Below are positions 1 through 7,543 of a DNA stretch of 64,000 nt, one piece after another. The DNA lies in contig CAMYNM010000008.1 in assembly GCA_947259725.1 (NCBI GenBank), positions 186,001 to 250,000 on the forward strand, given 5' to 3'. The stretch's first letter is position 1, and each line of letters opens with the position of its first letter. The translations under genes were made by a program, and so were the position numbers. The notes under the pieces were generated by a model. It saw only the letters and a list, made by a program, of their open reading frames with translations. It made no database searches and had not been told where the DNA came from. Source of the stretch: CALZIK01 sp945787635. GTDB taxonomy: Bacteria; Acidobacteriota; Thermoanaerobaculia; Multivoradales; JAHEKO01.

Positions 1-827
1 GCGAACTCGGACATCGCCAGCCGTCGAAAGATCGCGCCCAGGATGGGAACTTTGAGCTTCGTTCGATCGAAAACCCGCTCTCCCGCGGGCGAGTTCGACC
101 AACGCTTGGCCACCACCACGATGGTCGCAAGCACCGCGGCGACCGGTATCCAGTTGGCGCTCATGAAACGAGAAAGCCCAAGGGTCATCCTGGTGAGCAG
201 GGGCAGTTCGGAATTGAGCGCCGAGAAAAACTCCGAGAACTTCGGCACGACGTAGATCGTCATGACCGCGATGAGCATGATCGAAAGACCGACCAGGACC
301 GCCGGATAGACCAGGGCCGACACGATCTTGCGACGAGCTTCGGTCAAGAGCTTGAGGTAGCGAACGAAACGACGCACCACGGTTTCGAGCTCGCCGCTGC
401 GCTCGCCCGCTTTGAGGGTCGCCGGGAAAAGAGTCGGTAGAACTTCGGCGTGCTTGCCGAAGGCCGCCGAGAGCTCGGCTCCGTCCTGCACCTGCAACAC
501 GACGTCCTCGAGGACCTCGCGCAGCAGCGGCTCGCGTTGCCGTTCCGCCATCAGCTTGAGCCCCTGCAACACCGGCAGACCCGAGCGCAACAAGGCCGCA
601 AACTCCTGGTTGAACACCAGCAGGGCCTCGTCGGGGACCCTTTTCTTACTGCTCGAAAACGACGGCCACACCACGCTCGGAAGCAGCCGTAAACCCCGAC
701 GGCGGATCTTCAGAATATGGTATCCGCGGCGCTCCAACTCGGACCGCACGGCGAGCTCGGAGCGGCCGTCGTGCGTCTCGTGGACGATCTGTCCCTCCGT
801 GTCACCCAGCGTGCAAACGAACTGCAT
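1..827 (-). CDS. Type II secretion/type IV pilus inner-membrane platform protein, GspF/PilC family (partial, C-terminus outside window)
   Basis: Polytopic inner-membrane platform of a type II secretion or type IV pilus machine, which links the assembly ATPase to the pseudopilus. 275 complete residues are visible from an ATG at 827-825; the gene runs off the left edge. A basic N-terminal domain (about residues 1-62) is followed by the first GspF domain (about 66-190), with the family signature AGERSGEL near residues 140-147, hydrophobic segments at about 168-194 and 222-241, and the start of the second soluble domain. The usual length is about 400 aa, so roughly a third is missing. It starts 4 bp after the stop of the secretin-domain gene and so looks co-transcribed with it and with the ECF sigma pair. 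Whether it serves secretion or pili cannot be told from this part; the family is clear. Confidence 0.9.
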   Translation of the reverse strand, partial: MQFVCTLGDTEGQIVHETHDGRSELAVRSELERRGYHILKIRRRGLRLLPSVVWPSFSSSKKRVPDEALLVFNQEFAALLRSGLPVLQGLKLMAERQREPLLREVLEDVVLQVQDGAELSAAFGKHAEVLPTLFPATLKAGERSGELETVVRRFVRYLKLLTEARRKIVSALVYPAVLVGLSIMLIAVMTIYVVPKFSEFFSALNSELPLLTRMTLGLSRFMSANWIPVAAVLATIVVVAKRWSNSPAGERVFDRTKLKVPILGAIFRRLAMSEF

Positions 828-831
828 CCGG

Positions 832-1548
832 TTACCTGTTCTCTGCCGTTTCGGCGACGCGCTCGGAGAGGCACTCGATGACGAGCATGAGAGCCGTGTC
901 GCTGGCCTCGGTCGGAGCCAGGCCAAGGACCATGGGCTTCTCGAGGTCGAGGTTGAGGTTGGCGTGGATCAACGGCTCAAAATCGCCGTCGCGGCTGCGC
1001 GAGAGGCGAAACCCTTCGAGGGCAGCCCGTTCGCCGGCCAGAAGGTGTCGCAGCCGAAAGTCCACTCGATAGGTGTCGCCGATATCGTGAACCACCGCCA
1101 TGCCGTTCTCGAGCCGCAGCTCCGATCCCGCGAGTAGCGAGTAGCTCTCGTACTTGAGCAGCTCGCGCAAGCGCGCCAGCACACCAGCGGGCAACTCAGG
1201 CGTGGGACCGGAGCTCATCGCGGTGGGCTCGGCTCGAATGAGCTGCACCCGGATACGCAGGGGATCGAACGGGTGATCGAAAGCTCGAAGACGCGGTCGA
1301 ATCAATTGCAGCACGCCTTCGGTGTCGCGAATCACCAGGGCGTTGCCGCTCGGTTGAAGCTCCACGGCTCCACGACTCGACAAAAGGGGCAGCACGAGCT
1401 CGAGGGCCTCCGATGCGCCTCGATGCTGAAGGTTGTAGGCGTACGCCACAAGTGGCGGCGAGTCCTGGGCCTGTTGCGCCACTGCGGCGAGCGGCGCCAG
1501 CACGAGCAGAGCCGCCGCACAGGCGGTGCTAGAGATCCAGGGTCTCAT
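832..1548 (-). CDS. Exported protein with a secretin-type N-domain (NolW-like)
   Basis: 238 aa. An N-terminal signal peptide (hydrophobic core about residues 8-21, cleavage near AVA-QQ at 22-26) predicts export to the periplasm. Residues about 33-95 resemble the short ring-building domains of secretins: a helix, the pattern of N-x-L-V-I-R-D (asparagine-anchored strand) and a final I-R-P-R-L-R-A-F-D. The rest is not recognised. It lacks the large beta-barrel secretin domain, so it is not a secretin itself but may contact one. It overlaps the anti-sigma gene by 20 bp upstream and lies 4 bp before the GspF-like gene, which supports a role in the same secretion or pilus machine. Domain recognition is by motif only. 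Confidence 0.6.
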   Translation of the reverse strand: MRPWISSTACAAALLVLAPLAAVAQQAQDSPPLVAYAYNLQHRGASEALELVLPLLSSRGAVELQPSGNALVIRDTEGVLQLIRPRLRAFDHPFDPLRIRVQLIRAEPTAMSSGPTPELPAGVLARLRELLKYESYSLLAGSELRLENGMAVVHDIGDTYRVDFRLRHLLAGERAALEGFRLSRSRDGDFEPLIHANLNLDLEKPMVLGLAPTEASDTALMLVIECLSERVAETAENR

Positions 1549-2071
1549 GCACCACCATCACCAGAGCAAAATCATCCTCGCCGAGCTCGTAGACCCGGGC
1601 CGCGGCCGGAGCCACAGCGCCGATCGCCGGCAGGGAAACGCCGGCACGACCGCCGGCCTCTTGCGGCGCGGCTTCAGCCGCTGCCTGCAACCGCGCCTCC
1701 GGTGCACCCGGCGATTCCGCCGTCCGATCGGCTCCCGAACGGATCGAGAGGAGACCCGCCATCGTGCCCAGCGCCAGCAGTCCCCCGACCGCGGCGGCTC
1801 GCCAGCCCCGGCGTACCGGCGCGATCGCCCCCTCGATCTCGCGAAGCCGGCCGGCGTCACCGAGACTGCGCTCGAGCCGGGCAATCTCGGCGGCCGTGAA
1901 CCCGGCGTCCGGCAGGCGGCGCACCGCCCAGCTCGGATCGAGCAGGAAGGCCCGCTCGGCGCAACTCGCGCAGGTCGCAAAATGCCCCTCGGCACGGGCC
2001 CGTTCTGGGGAACCCTCGCGCAAGAGGGCTTCTCCCGAGGCGGCCAGCTCCCTCCAGATCGCGCAGCTCAT
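1529..2071 (-). CDS. Zinc-finger anti-sigma factor-like membrane protein
   Basis: 180 aa. The start is the ATG at 2071-2069, which overlaps the sigma-factor stop as ATGA; a longer in-frame extension upstream has no family support. Residues 30-37 read H-x3-C-x2-C (H30, C34, C37), the zinc-binding signature of ZAS-type anti-sigma factors. One transmembrane segment lies at about 91-110, followed by an Ala-rich periplasmic tail. The expected role is to hold the co-encoded ECF sigma factor at the membrane until a signal arrives. Gene order (sigma, anti-sigma, then secretin-domain and GspF genes) suggests that the pair controls the secretion genes or responds to envelope state. The function rests on the motif, the topology and the translational coupling. 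Confidence 0.72.
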   Translation of the reverse strand: MSCAIWRELAASGEALLREGSPERARAEGHFATCASCAERAFLLDPSWAVRRLPDAGFTAAEIARLERSLGDAGRLREIEGAIAPVRRGWRAAAVGGLLALGTMAGLLSIRSGADRTAESPGAPEARLQAAAEAAPQEAGGRAGVSLPAIGAVAPAAARVYELGEDDFALVMVVHETLDL

Positions 2072-2706
2072 TTTCCGGCCCGGGCGAGCGCCGCGTATTC
2101 GGGGTATCTCTGGCTCAACTCCTCGCGCAGCTTCCGGCGCGCCGCGAAAAGGTGGTTGCGAACCGTGGACTCGCTGCAGGCCAGGACCTCGCCCACCTCT
2201 CTCGAGCTCAGGCCTTCGACCTCCCGCAGCCAGAATGCCTTGCGCTGACGAAGGCTGAGATCGCTCGCGAGATCTCTCAGAATCGCGAGGGCTTCGTCCG
2301 CCATCAACTTCTCGAGTCCCACTCCCGGGCGGCTGTGTACGGAGCGCAAATGGTGCCGGACGGGCTCGGCCTTCTCGCGTCTGGTGTTGCGCGCCCGCAG
2401 ATAATCGATGCCGAGGTTGGTCGTGATCCTGTAGAGCCAGGTGTTGGCGCTCCACCGGGCGTTGTAGCGAGACCGATGCTGCCAGGCGCGAAGAAGCGCG
2501 AGCTGCACGAGATCCTTGGCCTCCTCACGATCCCCGATCAGGCGGTAGGCCAGGTTGAGCAGAGGACCGGTCTTGCGCGCCACCAGGTCATCGAACGCTC
2601 GGCGATTTCCCTGGCGAATCTCGACCAGCAGCTCGGTATCGGTCAAAGCCGAGACATCCGTGGCCCGCTCGGGTCGGGTGGGATCGCTGGAAACCGGGTA
2701 GGGCAT
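2068..2706 (-). CDS. ECF (sigma-70 family, region 2/4) RNA polymerase sigma factor
   Basis: 212 aa, with the two-domain layout of extracytoplasmic-function sigma factors. Region 2 is at about residues 33-100, with the core-binding stretch D-R-E-E-A-K-D-L-V-Q and the -10-recognition part NTWLYRITTNL. Region 4 is at about 140-195, a helix-turn-helix containing LSSREVGEVL and STVRNHLFAAR. There is no region 3. It is first in a minus-strand operon and coupled to its probable anti-sigma factor by an ATGA overlap. A TATAAT hexamer lies on the minus strand at 2792-2787, but without a convincing -35, so autoregulation is only a guess. The target regulon cannot be read from the sequence. Confidence 0.9.
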   Translation of the reverse strand: MPYPVSSDPTRPERATDVSALTDTELLVEIRQGNRRAFDDLVARKTGPLLNLAYRLIGDREEAKDLVQLALLRAWQHRSRYNARWSANTWLYRITTNLGIDYLRARNTRREKAEPVRHHLRSVHSRPGVGLEKLMADEALAILRDLASDLSLRQRKAFWLREVEGLSSREVGEVLACSESTVRNHLFAARRKLREELSQRYPEYAALARAGK

Positions 2707-2876
2707 GCTGGTCCTCTAGGGCTTACGGACACCGCGATGAGGACGTCTAGCCGCCCGCTCGCTCGGCAAGTTCCGTAGAACAAACAATTATACTGCCGGT
2801 CGCGACTCGCCCCGCGGGCGACAGACAGTTTTCTCCGGCATCGACCATCGCTCCGGCCCGGCAACGGCGCATCCGA

Positions 2877-4145
2877 ATGTGGCTCCTCTACCAGACCCTG
2901 CTCGCCGTTCTGACCCTGCTGGCCGGCCCGTGGCTGTTGATTCGACGTGGACGCCACTACCTGACAAGCCTCTCGGCGCGACTGGGCAACGTGCCGGTCG
3001 CCGGGGACTCGGTGCTCTGGATCCACGCGGTCTCGGTCGGCGAGGTCAACGTCGCAACCAGCCTCCTGCCCATCCTTCCTCCCGATCGCCGGCTGCTCGT
3101 GACCACGGTAACGCCTAGCGGGCAGGACAACGCCCGCGACCGTTTTCCTGACGCTCTGGTCACCTATCTGCCGTTCGAGCTCTCCTTCGCCGTGCGGAGG
3201 TTCTTCGAGAAGCTGACACCCTCCGCTCTCATCTTGTGCGAGGGCGACCTCTGGCCTCTGGTGCTGCGCGACGCCCGGCGCAGGGGCATTCCGGTCGTGG
3301 TCGTCAATGGGCGAATCGGGGAACGTAGCTTCCGGCGAATGAAGCTCCTGCGGCGGTTCTTGAGCCCGATACTGCAACCGGTGGACGGCTTTGCCGTGCA
3401 GACCCGTGACGACAGCCGCCGGCTCCAGGAGCTCGGCGTCGAACCGAGCCGGATAACCGTAACGGGGAACCTCAAATTCGAGATCGCGGCCCCGACCGAC
3501 CTTCCACGGCTCGAGGCGGCGATCGCGCGGCTCGCCCGCGGACGGCCGGTTCTGGTGGCCGGTTCGACCATGCAAGGCGAGGAGGATCTACTCCTCGCGG
3601 CCTTCTCTCAAATCGGCGGCGGCGAGCGCGCCTTGCTGATCCTTGCACCCCGGCATCCCGAGAGGTGGCCTCGAGTGGCCGCCTGGCTGAAACGGCAAGG
3701 CGCTATCGCGATTCTGCGATCAGAGCTCGACGACAACGGCTCGAATCCGTCCGGAGACCCACCGCCCGATGTTCTGCTGCTCGACAGTCTCGGCGAGCTC
3801 GCATCGGTCTACCGGCTCGGCCAGGCGGTCTTCATCGGCGGTACTCTCGTGCCGACCGGCGGCCACAACCCGCTCGAGGCCGCCCGACACGGAGTACCGA
3901 TCGCCGCCGGACCCTCGATGCATAACTTCCGGGAAATCGCGGATCGGTTCGACGCCGATCATGCCTGGGAGCGTGTCGCCGACTCTCGCGAGCTCGGCGC
4001 GATCTGGGATCGCTGGTTGGATGATCCGGCAGCTGCGCAGGCAGTGGGCACTCGAGGCCGACGGGTGGTCGAGAGCAATCGCGGAGCCCTGGCGAAGACC
4101 CGGGCCTTCCTGCAGGAACGCCTCGGAGGGGCACTGGGCCCGTGA
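2877..4145 (+). CDS. waaA: 3-deoxy-D-manno-octulosonic acid (Kdo) transferase
   Basis: 422 aa, the normal family length. WaaA (KdtA, GT30) transfers Kdo from CMP-Kdo to the lipid A precursor at the inner membrane. A single N-terminal hydrophobic anchor (about 2-22) precedes the acceptor domain with HAVSVGE, whose Glu56 corresponds to the catalytic base. The C-terminal half carries the donor-binding GT-B fold, including F-I-G-G-T-L-V-P-T-G-G-H-N-P-L-E-A at about 320-336. It is first in a four-gene LPS operon and overlaps lpxK by 4 bp (GTGA). It shows that the organism makes a Kdo-lipid A type outer membrane. Whether the enzyme adds one or several Kdo units cannot be predicted. Confidence 0.96.
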   Translation: MWLLYQTLLAVLTLLAGPWLLIRRGRHYLTSLSARLGNVPVAGDSVLWIHAVSVGEVNVATSLLPILPPDRRLLVTTVTPSGQDNARDRFPDALVTYLPFELSFAVRRFFEKLTPSALILCEGDLWPLVLRDARRRGIPVVVVNGRIGERSFRRMKLLRRFLSPILQPVDGFAVQTRDDSRRLQELGVEPSRITVTGNLKFEIAAPTDLPRLEAAIARLARGRPVLVAGSTMQGEEDLLLAAFSQIGGGERALLILAPRHPERWPRVAAWLKRQGAIAILRSELDDNGSNPSGDPPPDVLLLDSLGELASVYRLGQAVFIGGTLVPTGGHNPLEAARHGVPIAAGPSMHNFREIADRFDADHAWERVADSRELGAIWDRWLDDPAAAQAVGTRGRRVVESNRGALAKTRAFLQERLGGALGP

Positions 4146-5185
4146 CCCGCAACGACCTGCTCGAGCCGCCGAGGCCACCTCGCTCTCCCTGGCAGCTCTT
4201 CTACAACGCGGTTCACCGGTGGCGCCGAAACCGTTACCGTCGGCGGGCGCGGAGGCTGCCTCGCCCCGTGGTGAGCATCGGCAATCTGCACTGGGGCGGA
4301 ACCGGAAAGACTCCCCTCACCGCGGCAGTGGCACGCCACCTTCTCGCCAGCGGGCGTCGGGTCGCGGTGCTGTCTCGCGGCTACGGCAGCAAGGGCGAGG
4401 GCGTTCGAGTGGTCTCGACCGGCGAGGGTCCGCTTCTGGGTCCGCGACTCGCGGGCGACGAGCCGGTCGCCCTCGCCGGTGAGCTGCCCGGCGCTGCCGT
4501 GATCGTGGGCCGGGATCGATACCAGGCAGGTCGCCACGCGATCGAGCGGCTCGCCGAACCGCCGGATTGCTTCGTCCTGGATGACGGGTTCTCGCACCTC
4601 GGGCTCGCCCGTGACCTAGATATCCTGGTCTTCCCGGCCCAGGACCCCTTCGGCGGGGGGCGGCTCGCTCCTTCAGGCAGGTTGCGTGAGCCCCTGGAGT
4701 CGGCTACTCACGCCTCGGCCGCCCTCCTCTCGAGCGACGAGACCTCGACTGTCGACCCAGAGAGCGGGCCGAAGCTGGCCGCGGCGCTCGCCGGCTTCGG
4801 TTTTCGCGGACCCGGCTTCGCGAGCCAGACGAGAAGCCTCGACGTAGTGACCGAGCGGGGCGACGAGCTACCCGCCGGCTCCAGGGTTCTGTTGGTCACC
4901 GGCATCGCGCGCCCGGCGCGTTTTCTCGCGACCGTCGAACGCCGGCCGCTCGAGATCGCCGGTCACCTCGAGTTCGGCGATCACCACGACTACTCGGCCA
5001 CCGATCTGGGCGAAATCGGCTCGCAGGCGAGAGCGGAGGGAGCGGCATGGGTTCTGACTACCGCCAAGGACCACGTCAAGCTCTTCGGCCGCCTCGAGGT
5101 ACCTCTTGCCTACGTGCCGATTCGAGCCGAGCCGGAAGCCGCGTTCTGGAACTGGCTGGACCTTGCTCTGGACGGCGTGGAATGA
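4142..5185 (+). CDS. lpxK: Tetraacyldisaccharide 4'-kinase
   Basis: 347 aa. LpxK phosphorylates the 4' position of the lipid A disaccharide on the inner face of the cytoplasmic membrane. The N-terminal part has a membrane-proximal amphipathic stretch, then the Walker A motif at about residues 47-57 (G-N-L-H-W-G-G-T-G-K-T) and the following LSRGYG. D-D-G-F-S-H further on matches the family's D-D-G-F-Q-H. The GTG start at 4142 overlaps the waaA stop by 4 bp; no alternative start is better placed. It overlaps the next gene (acyltransferase) as ATGA. In enterobacteria lpxK sits with msbA; here the context is Kdo transfer and late acylation, so the operon covers the last steps of lipid A assembly. 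Confidence 0.95.
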   Translation: MTRNDLLEPPRPPRSPWQLFYNAVHRWRRNRYRRRARRLPRPVVSIGNLHWGGTGKTPLTAAVARHLLASGRRVAVLSRGYGSKGEGVRVVSTGEGPLLGPRLAGDEPVALAGELPGAAVIVGRDRYQAGRHAIERLAEPPDCFVLDDGFSHLGLARDLDILVFPAQDPFGGGRLAPSGRLREPLESATHASAALLSSDETSTVDPESGPKLAAALAGFGFRGPGFASQTRSLDVVTERGDELPAGSRVLLVTGIARPARFLATVERRPLEIAGHLEFGDHHDYSATDLGEIGSQARAEGAAWVLTTAKDHVKLFGRLEVPLAYVPIRAEPEAAFWNWLDLALDGVE

Positions 5186-6024
5186 CCGCGCGCGGCGTCG
5201 CTTCACACGCTCTCGCCGGCCGGCTCGGCGCCGCCGCAGGGTCGTTCTACTACGAACTTGCCGGCTCGCGACGCCGGGTAGCTCGCCGCAACCTGGCACT
5301 GGCTTTTCCCGCAGACACGGAGCGTCGGCTCGATTCGCTCGCCCGATCGTCGTTTCGCCACTTCGGCCGCGCGGTCTTCGAGTCGGTTTCGGCCAGCCGC
5401 CTGCCGGCGGAGTCCATCTGCGACCTCTTGAGCTTTGAAAACTGGCACGAGTTCGTTCAGGCAGAGAAAGGGGACCGCGGGGTGATCGTGCTGACCGCTC
5501 ATCTGGGAGCTCACGAGATGGTCGGCCCGACGGTGGCGCTCTATCGCGGCCCCATGCACATGGTCGCCCGCCCGTTTCGCTATTCCCCGCTGGAGCGACG
5601 CGTACGCGCCATTCGCGAGCGTTTCGGCAATCGTTCGCTGCTCAAGAGGCAAGCCGCGCGCGGCATGCTGCGGGCTCTGTCTCAGGGTGAGCGGGTGGCC
5701 ATCCTGATCGACCAGCGAGTGCATCCCTTTCAGGGGGTTCGCGTGCCGTTCTTCGGCCGCTCCTCGTGGACCAGTCCGCTGCCCGCTCAAATCTCGCTGC
5801 GCAGTGGCGCTCCCGTGCTGCCGATCTTCGCCTACAGCCTCTCGAACGGCCGCTACCGGATCGCGGTCCAACCAGCCATCGAGCCGCCCCCACGATCCAA
5901 CTCCGGGTCGTTCGATGACGATGTCGTCGCGCTCACCGCCCGCTACGCGCAAGTCACTGAAGCGGCGATCCGGCGAGAGCTCGTGCAATGGCTGTGGATG
6001 CACGACCGCTGGAGGCGCCATTGA
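5182..6024 (+). CDS. Lipid A late acyltransferase (LpxL/LpxM, HtrB family)
   Basis: 280 aa from the ATG at 5182, which overlaps the lpxK stop (ATGA); a longer in-frame extension upstream lies inside lpxK and is rejected. Members of this family add a secondary acyl chain to Kdo-lipid A. The catalytic H-x4-E dyad is visible as H107-x4-E112 in TAHLGAHE. The conserved GERVAILIDQR block (about 172-182) and the VRVPFFGR stretch also fit. An N-terminal hydrophobic anchor is weaker than in E. coli. The chain preference (lauroyl, myristoyl or other) cannot be read, so no symbol is given. It is third of four genes in the LPS operon. Confidence 0.9.
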   Translation: MTARGVASHALAGRLGAAAGSFYYELAGSRRRVARRNLALAFPADTERRLDSLARSSFRHFGRAVFESVSASRLPAESICDLLSFENWHEFVQAEKGDRGVIVLTAHLGAHEMVGPTVALYRGPMHMVARPFRYSPLERRVRAIRERFGNRSLLKRQAARGMLRALSQGERVAILIDQRVHPFQGVRVPFFGRSSWTSPLPAQISLRSGAPVLPIFAYSLSNGRYRIAVQPAIEPPPRSNSGSFDDDVVALTARYAQVTEAAIRRELVQWLWMHDRWRRH

Positions 6025-7055
6025 CCTCGTCGCGAACCCTGGTGATCGCTCCCAACTGGGTTGGAGACAACGTCATGGCGCTTCCAGTTTTCGAGGCGTT
6101 GGCCGAGTCGGGACGATCGCTGTCGATCCTGGCCCGCCCTCACCTCGAGTCGCTATTCGGCCTGGTCAGCGCCGTCGATGAAGTGCTGGTGCGCGACTCT
6201 TCGGATGCAGCGGTCATTCGGACGGTCAAGTCCCGCGGCTTCGAGGAGGCCATTATCCTGCCGAACTCGTTTCGCAGCGCATGGATCGGCTTTCGCGCCC
6301 GGATCCCGATGCGCTGGGGCTATCGAAGCGATTTTCGCGGGCCGCTCCTCGAACCGGCCGTGAAACGACCGGCCGGGGTCGGCCATCAGGTCGCCGACTA
6401 CGACGTCCTGCTCGAACGGCTCGGCGCGGCGCTCCCGAGCGGACGCCCCAGACTCGATCTCAGCGAGGCTTGCCTCGCCGCTGCGGAGGGCGTCCTCGGC
6501 GCTGCCGGACTCGGATCCAATCCCGGTGTCAGGAAGGTCGGCGTGTTTCCAGGCGCCGAGTTCGGTCCCAGCAAGCGCTGGCCTCTTGACTCGTTCGCCG
6601 AGCTCGTGCGAGCCCTGCTGCAGCGTCCGCAGGTCGAGGTCGTGATCGTCGCCGGACCCGGCGAGGAAGGCTGGGCCGAGACGGTTCAGGGATCCGCCGG
6701 TCACGACGCGCCGATCATCGGCCCGAGTCTCGATCTCGGCCAACTCGCGGGAGTCCTCGCTCATCTCGACGTGCTGGTAACCAATGACTCGGGACCCATG
6801 CACATCGCCGCCGCCACAGGAACCCCATGCGTCGCACTCTTTGGACCCACCAATCCGACTCGCACCGCTCCCCTCGGAGAACGCCATCGGGTGCTCTATA
6901 CCAACCGGTGGTGCTCGCCGTGCTTCAAGAAGCGCTGCCCGCTCTTTCATCAGCGCTGCCTGCGCGATCTCGGCGTGGACCAGGTCCTCGTGGCGGTCAC
7001 CGAGATTCTCGGGCACGACCGGCCGACTCGCGATGCCGATCAGCCGAGTTCGTAG
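6021..7055 (+). CDS. ADP-heptose:LPS heptosyltransferase (WaaF-like, GT9)
   Basis: 344 aa if it starts at the TTG at 6021, which forms a TTGA overlap with the acyltransferase stop, in keeping with the rest of the operon. An in-frame ATG at 5988 would add 11 residues and is the alternative. The GT9 features are the N-terminal PNWVGDNVMALPVFEAL, FPGAEFGPSKRWP in the middle, and the nucleotide-sugar site NDSGPMHIAAATGTP near residue 255, followed by LFGPTNP. A cysteine-rich stretch near the end (C-S-P-C-F-K-K-R-C-P) is common in WaaF relatives. The role is to add heptose to the inner core of LPS. Specificity (heptose I or II) is not certain. The 3' end overlaps the convergent biotin carrier gene by 16 bp. 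Confidence 0.88.
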   Translation: MTSSRTLVIAPNWVGDNVMALPVFEALAESGRSLSILARPHLESLFGLVSAVDEVLVRDSSDAAVIRTVKSRGFEEAIILPNSFRSAWIGFRARIPMRWGYRSDFRGPLLEPAVKRPAGVGHQVADYDVLLERLGAALPSGRPRLDLSEACLAAAEGVLGAAGLGSNPGVRKVGVFPGAEFGPSKRWPLDSFAELVRALLQRPQVEVVIVAGPGEEGWAETVQGSAGHDAPIIGPSLDLGQLAGVLAHLDVLVTNDSGPMHIAAATGTPCVALFGPTNPTRTAPLGERHRVLYTNRWCSPCFKKRCPLFHQRCLRDLGVDQVLVAVTEILGHDRPTRDADQPSS

Positions 7056-7543
7056 AGCGGGTCGCCGCCCTCCACGGCCTGCCCCTCGGTGACGAACAGC
7101 CGCCGCAGAACACCGCTTCGCTCGGCCTGGATCTCGTTTTCCATTTTCATCGCCGCCAGCACCAGAATCCCCTGACCGGCCTCGACCGTTTCGCCTTCGC
7201 CGGCGAGTACCTTGACCACTCGGCCCGGCATGTAGGCCGTGACTTGCTCCGTGCCCATGCCGGCCTGGGCATCGTGGGCGGTTGCCGCCAAGTGCGTTAG
7301 CGGATCCAAGACCTCGACGACCTGCGAACCGAACGAGCCGGACACTTCGTAGCGGTCCGCGCGAATGTGGCGCACGGTGACCTCGTAATGATTGCCACCC
7401 CAGAGAATGCTGCGCGCGCCATCGCCGAGTGGCTCGAACTCGAGCTCGACAGACTCGCCGTCGAGCTCGATCTGTGCGGTATTGCCGTCCCGCTCGAGCC
7501 GCACCTGCTTTTCGTCCTCGCCCTGCCGAACGATCAACCTCAC
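7040..7543 (-). CDS. Biotin carboxyl carrier protein of an acyl-CoA carboxylase (stand-alone C-terminal half of the alpha subunit)
   Basis: 167 aa, starting at a GTG at 7543-7541 that overlaps the biotin carboxylase stop (GTGA). The C-terminal 75 residues form a biotinyl/lipoyl domain with the biotinylation motif A-M-K-M-E, Lys133 being the attachment site. The N-terminal about 85 residues (strand-rich, ending R-H-I-R-A-D-R-Y-E-V) resemble the BT/linker region of PccA- and MccA-type alpha subunits rather than the Pro/Ala-rich linker of AccB. This looks like the tail of a propionyl-CoA- or methylcrotonyl-CoA-type carboxylase encoded as a separate protein. The likely carboxyltransferase partner is the gene at 28275-29846. 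Function is clear, substrate is inferred. Confidence 0.88.
   Translation of the reverse strand: MRLIVRQGEDEKQVRLERDGNTAQIELDGESVELEFEPLGDGARSILWGGNHYEVTVRHIRADRYEVSGSFGSQVVEVLDPLTHLAATAHDAQAGMGTEQVTAYMPGRVVKVLAGEGETVEAGQGILVLAAMKMENEIQAERSGVLRRLFVTEGQAVEGGDPLYELG

Noticed and set aside
2787..2794. TATAAT on the minus strand and TATACT on the plus strand between the sigma factor and waaA
   Set aside because: Neither has a matching -35 at 16-18 bp, so no promoter feature was called.
2643..3575. Minus-strand open frame of 310 codons across waaA
   Set aside because: Shadow frame of a well supported gene; no recognisable motif.
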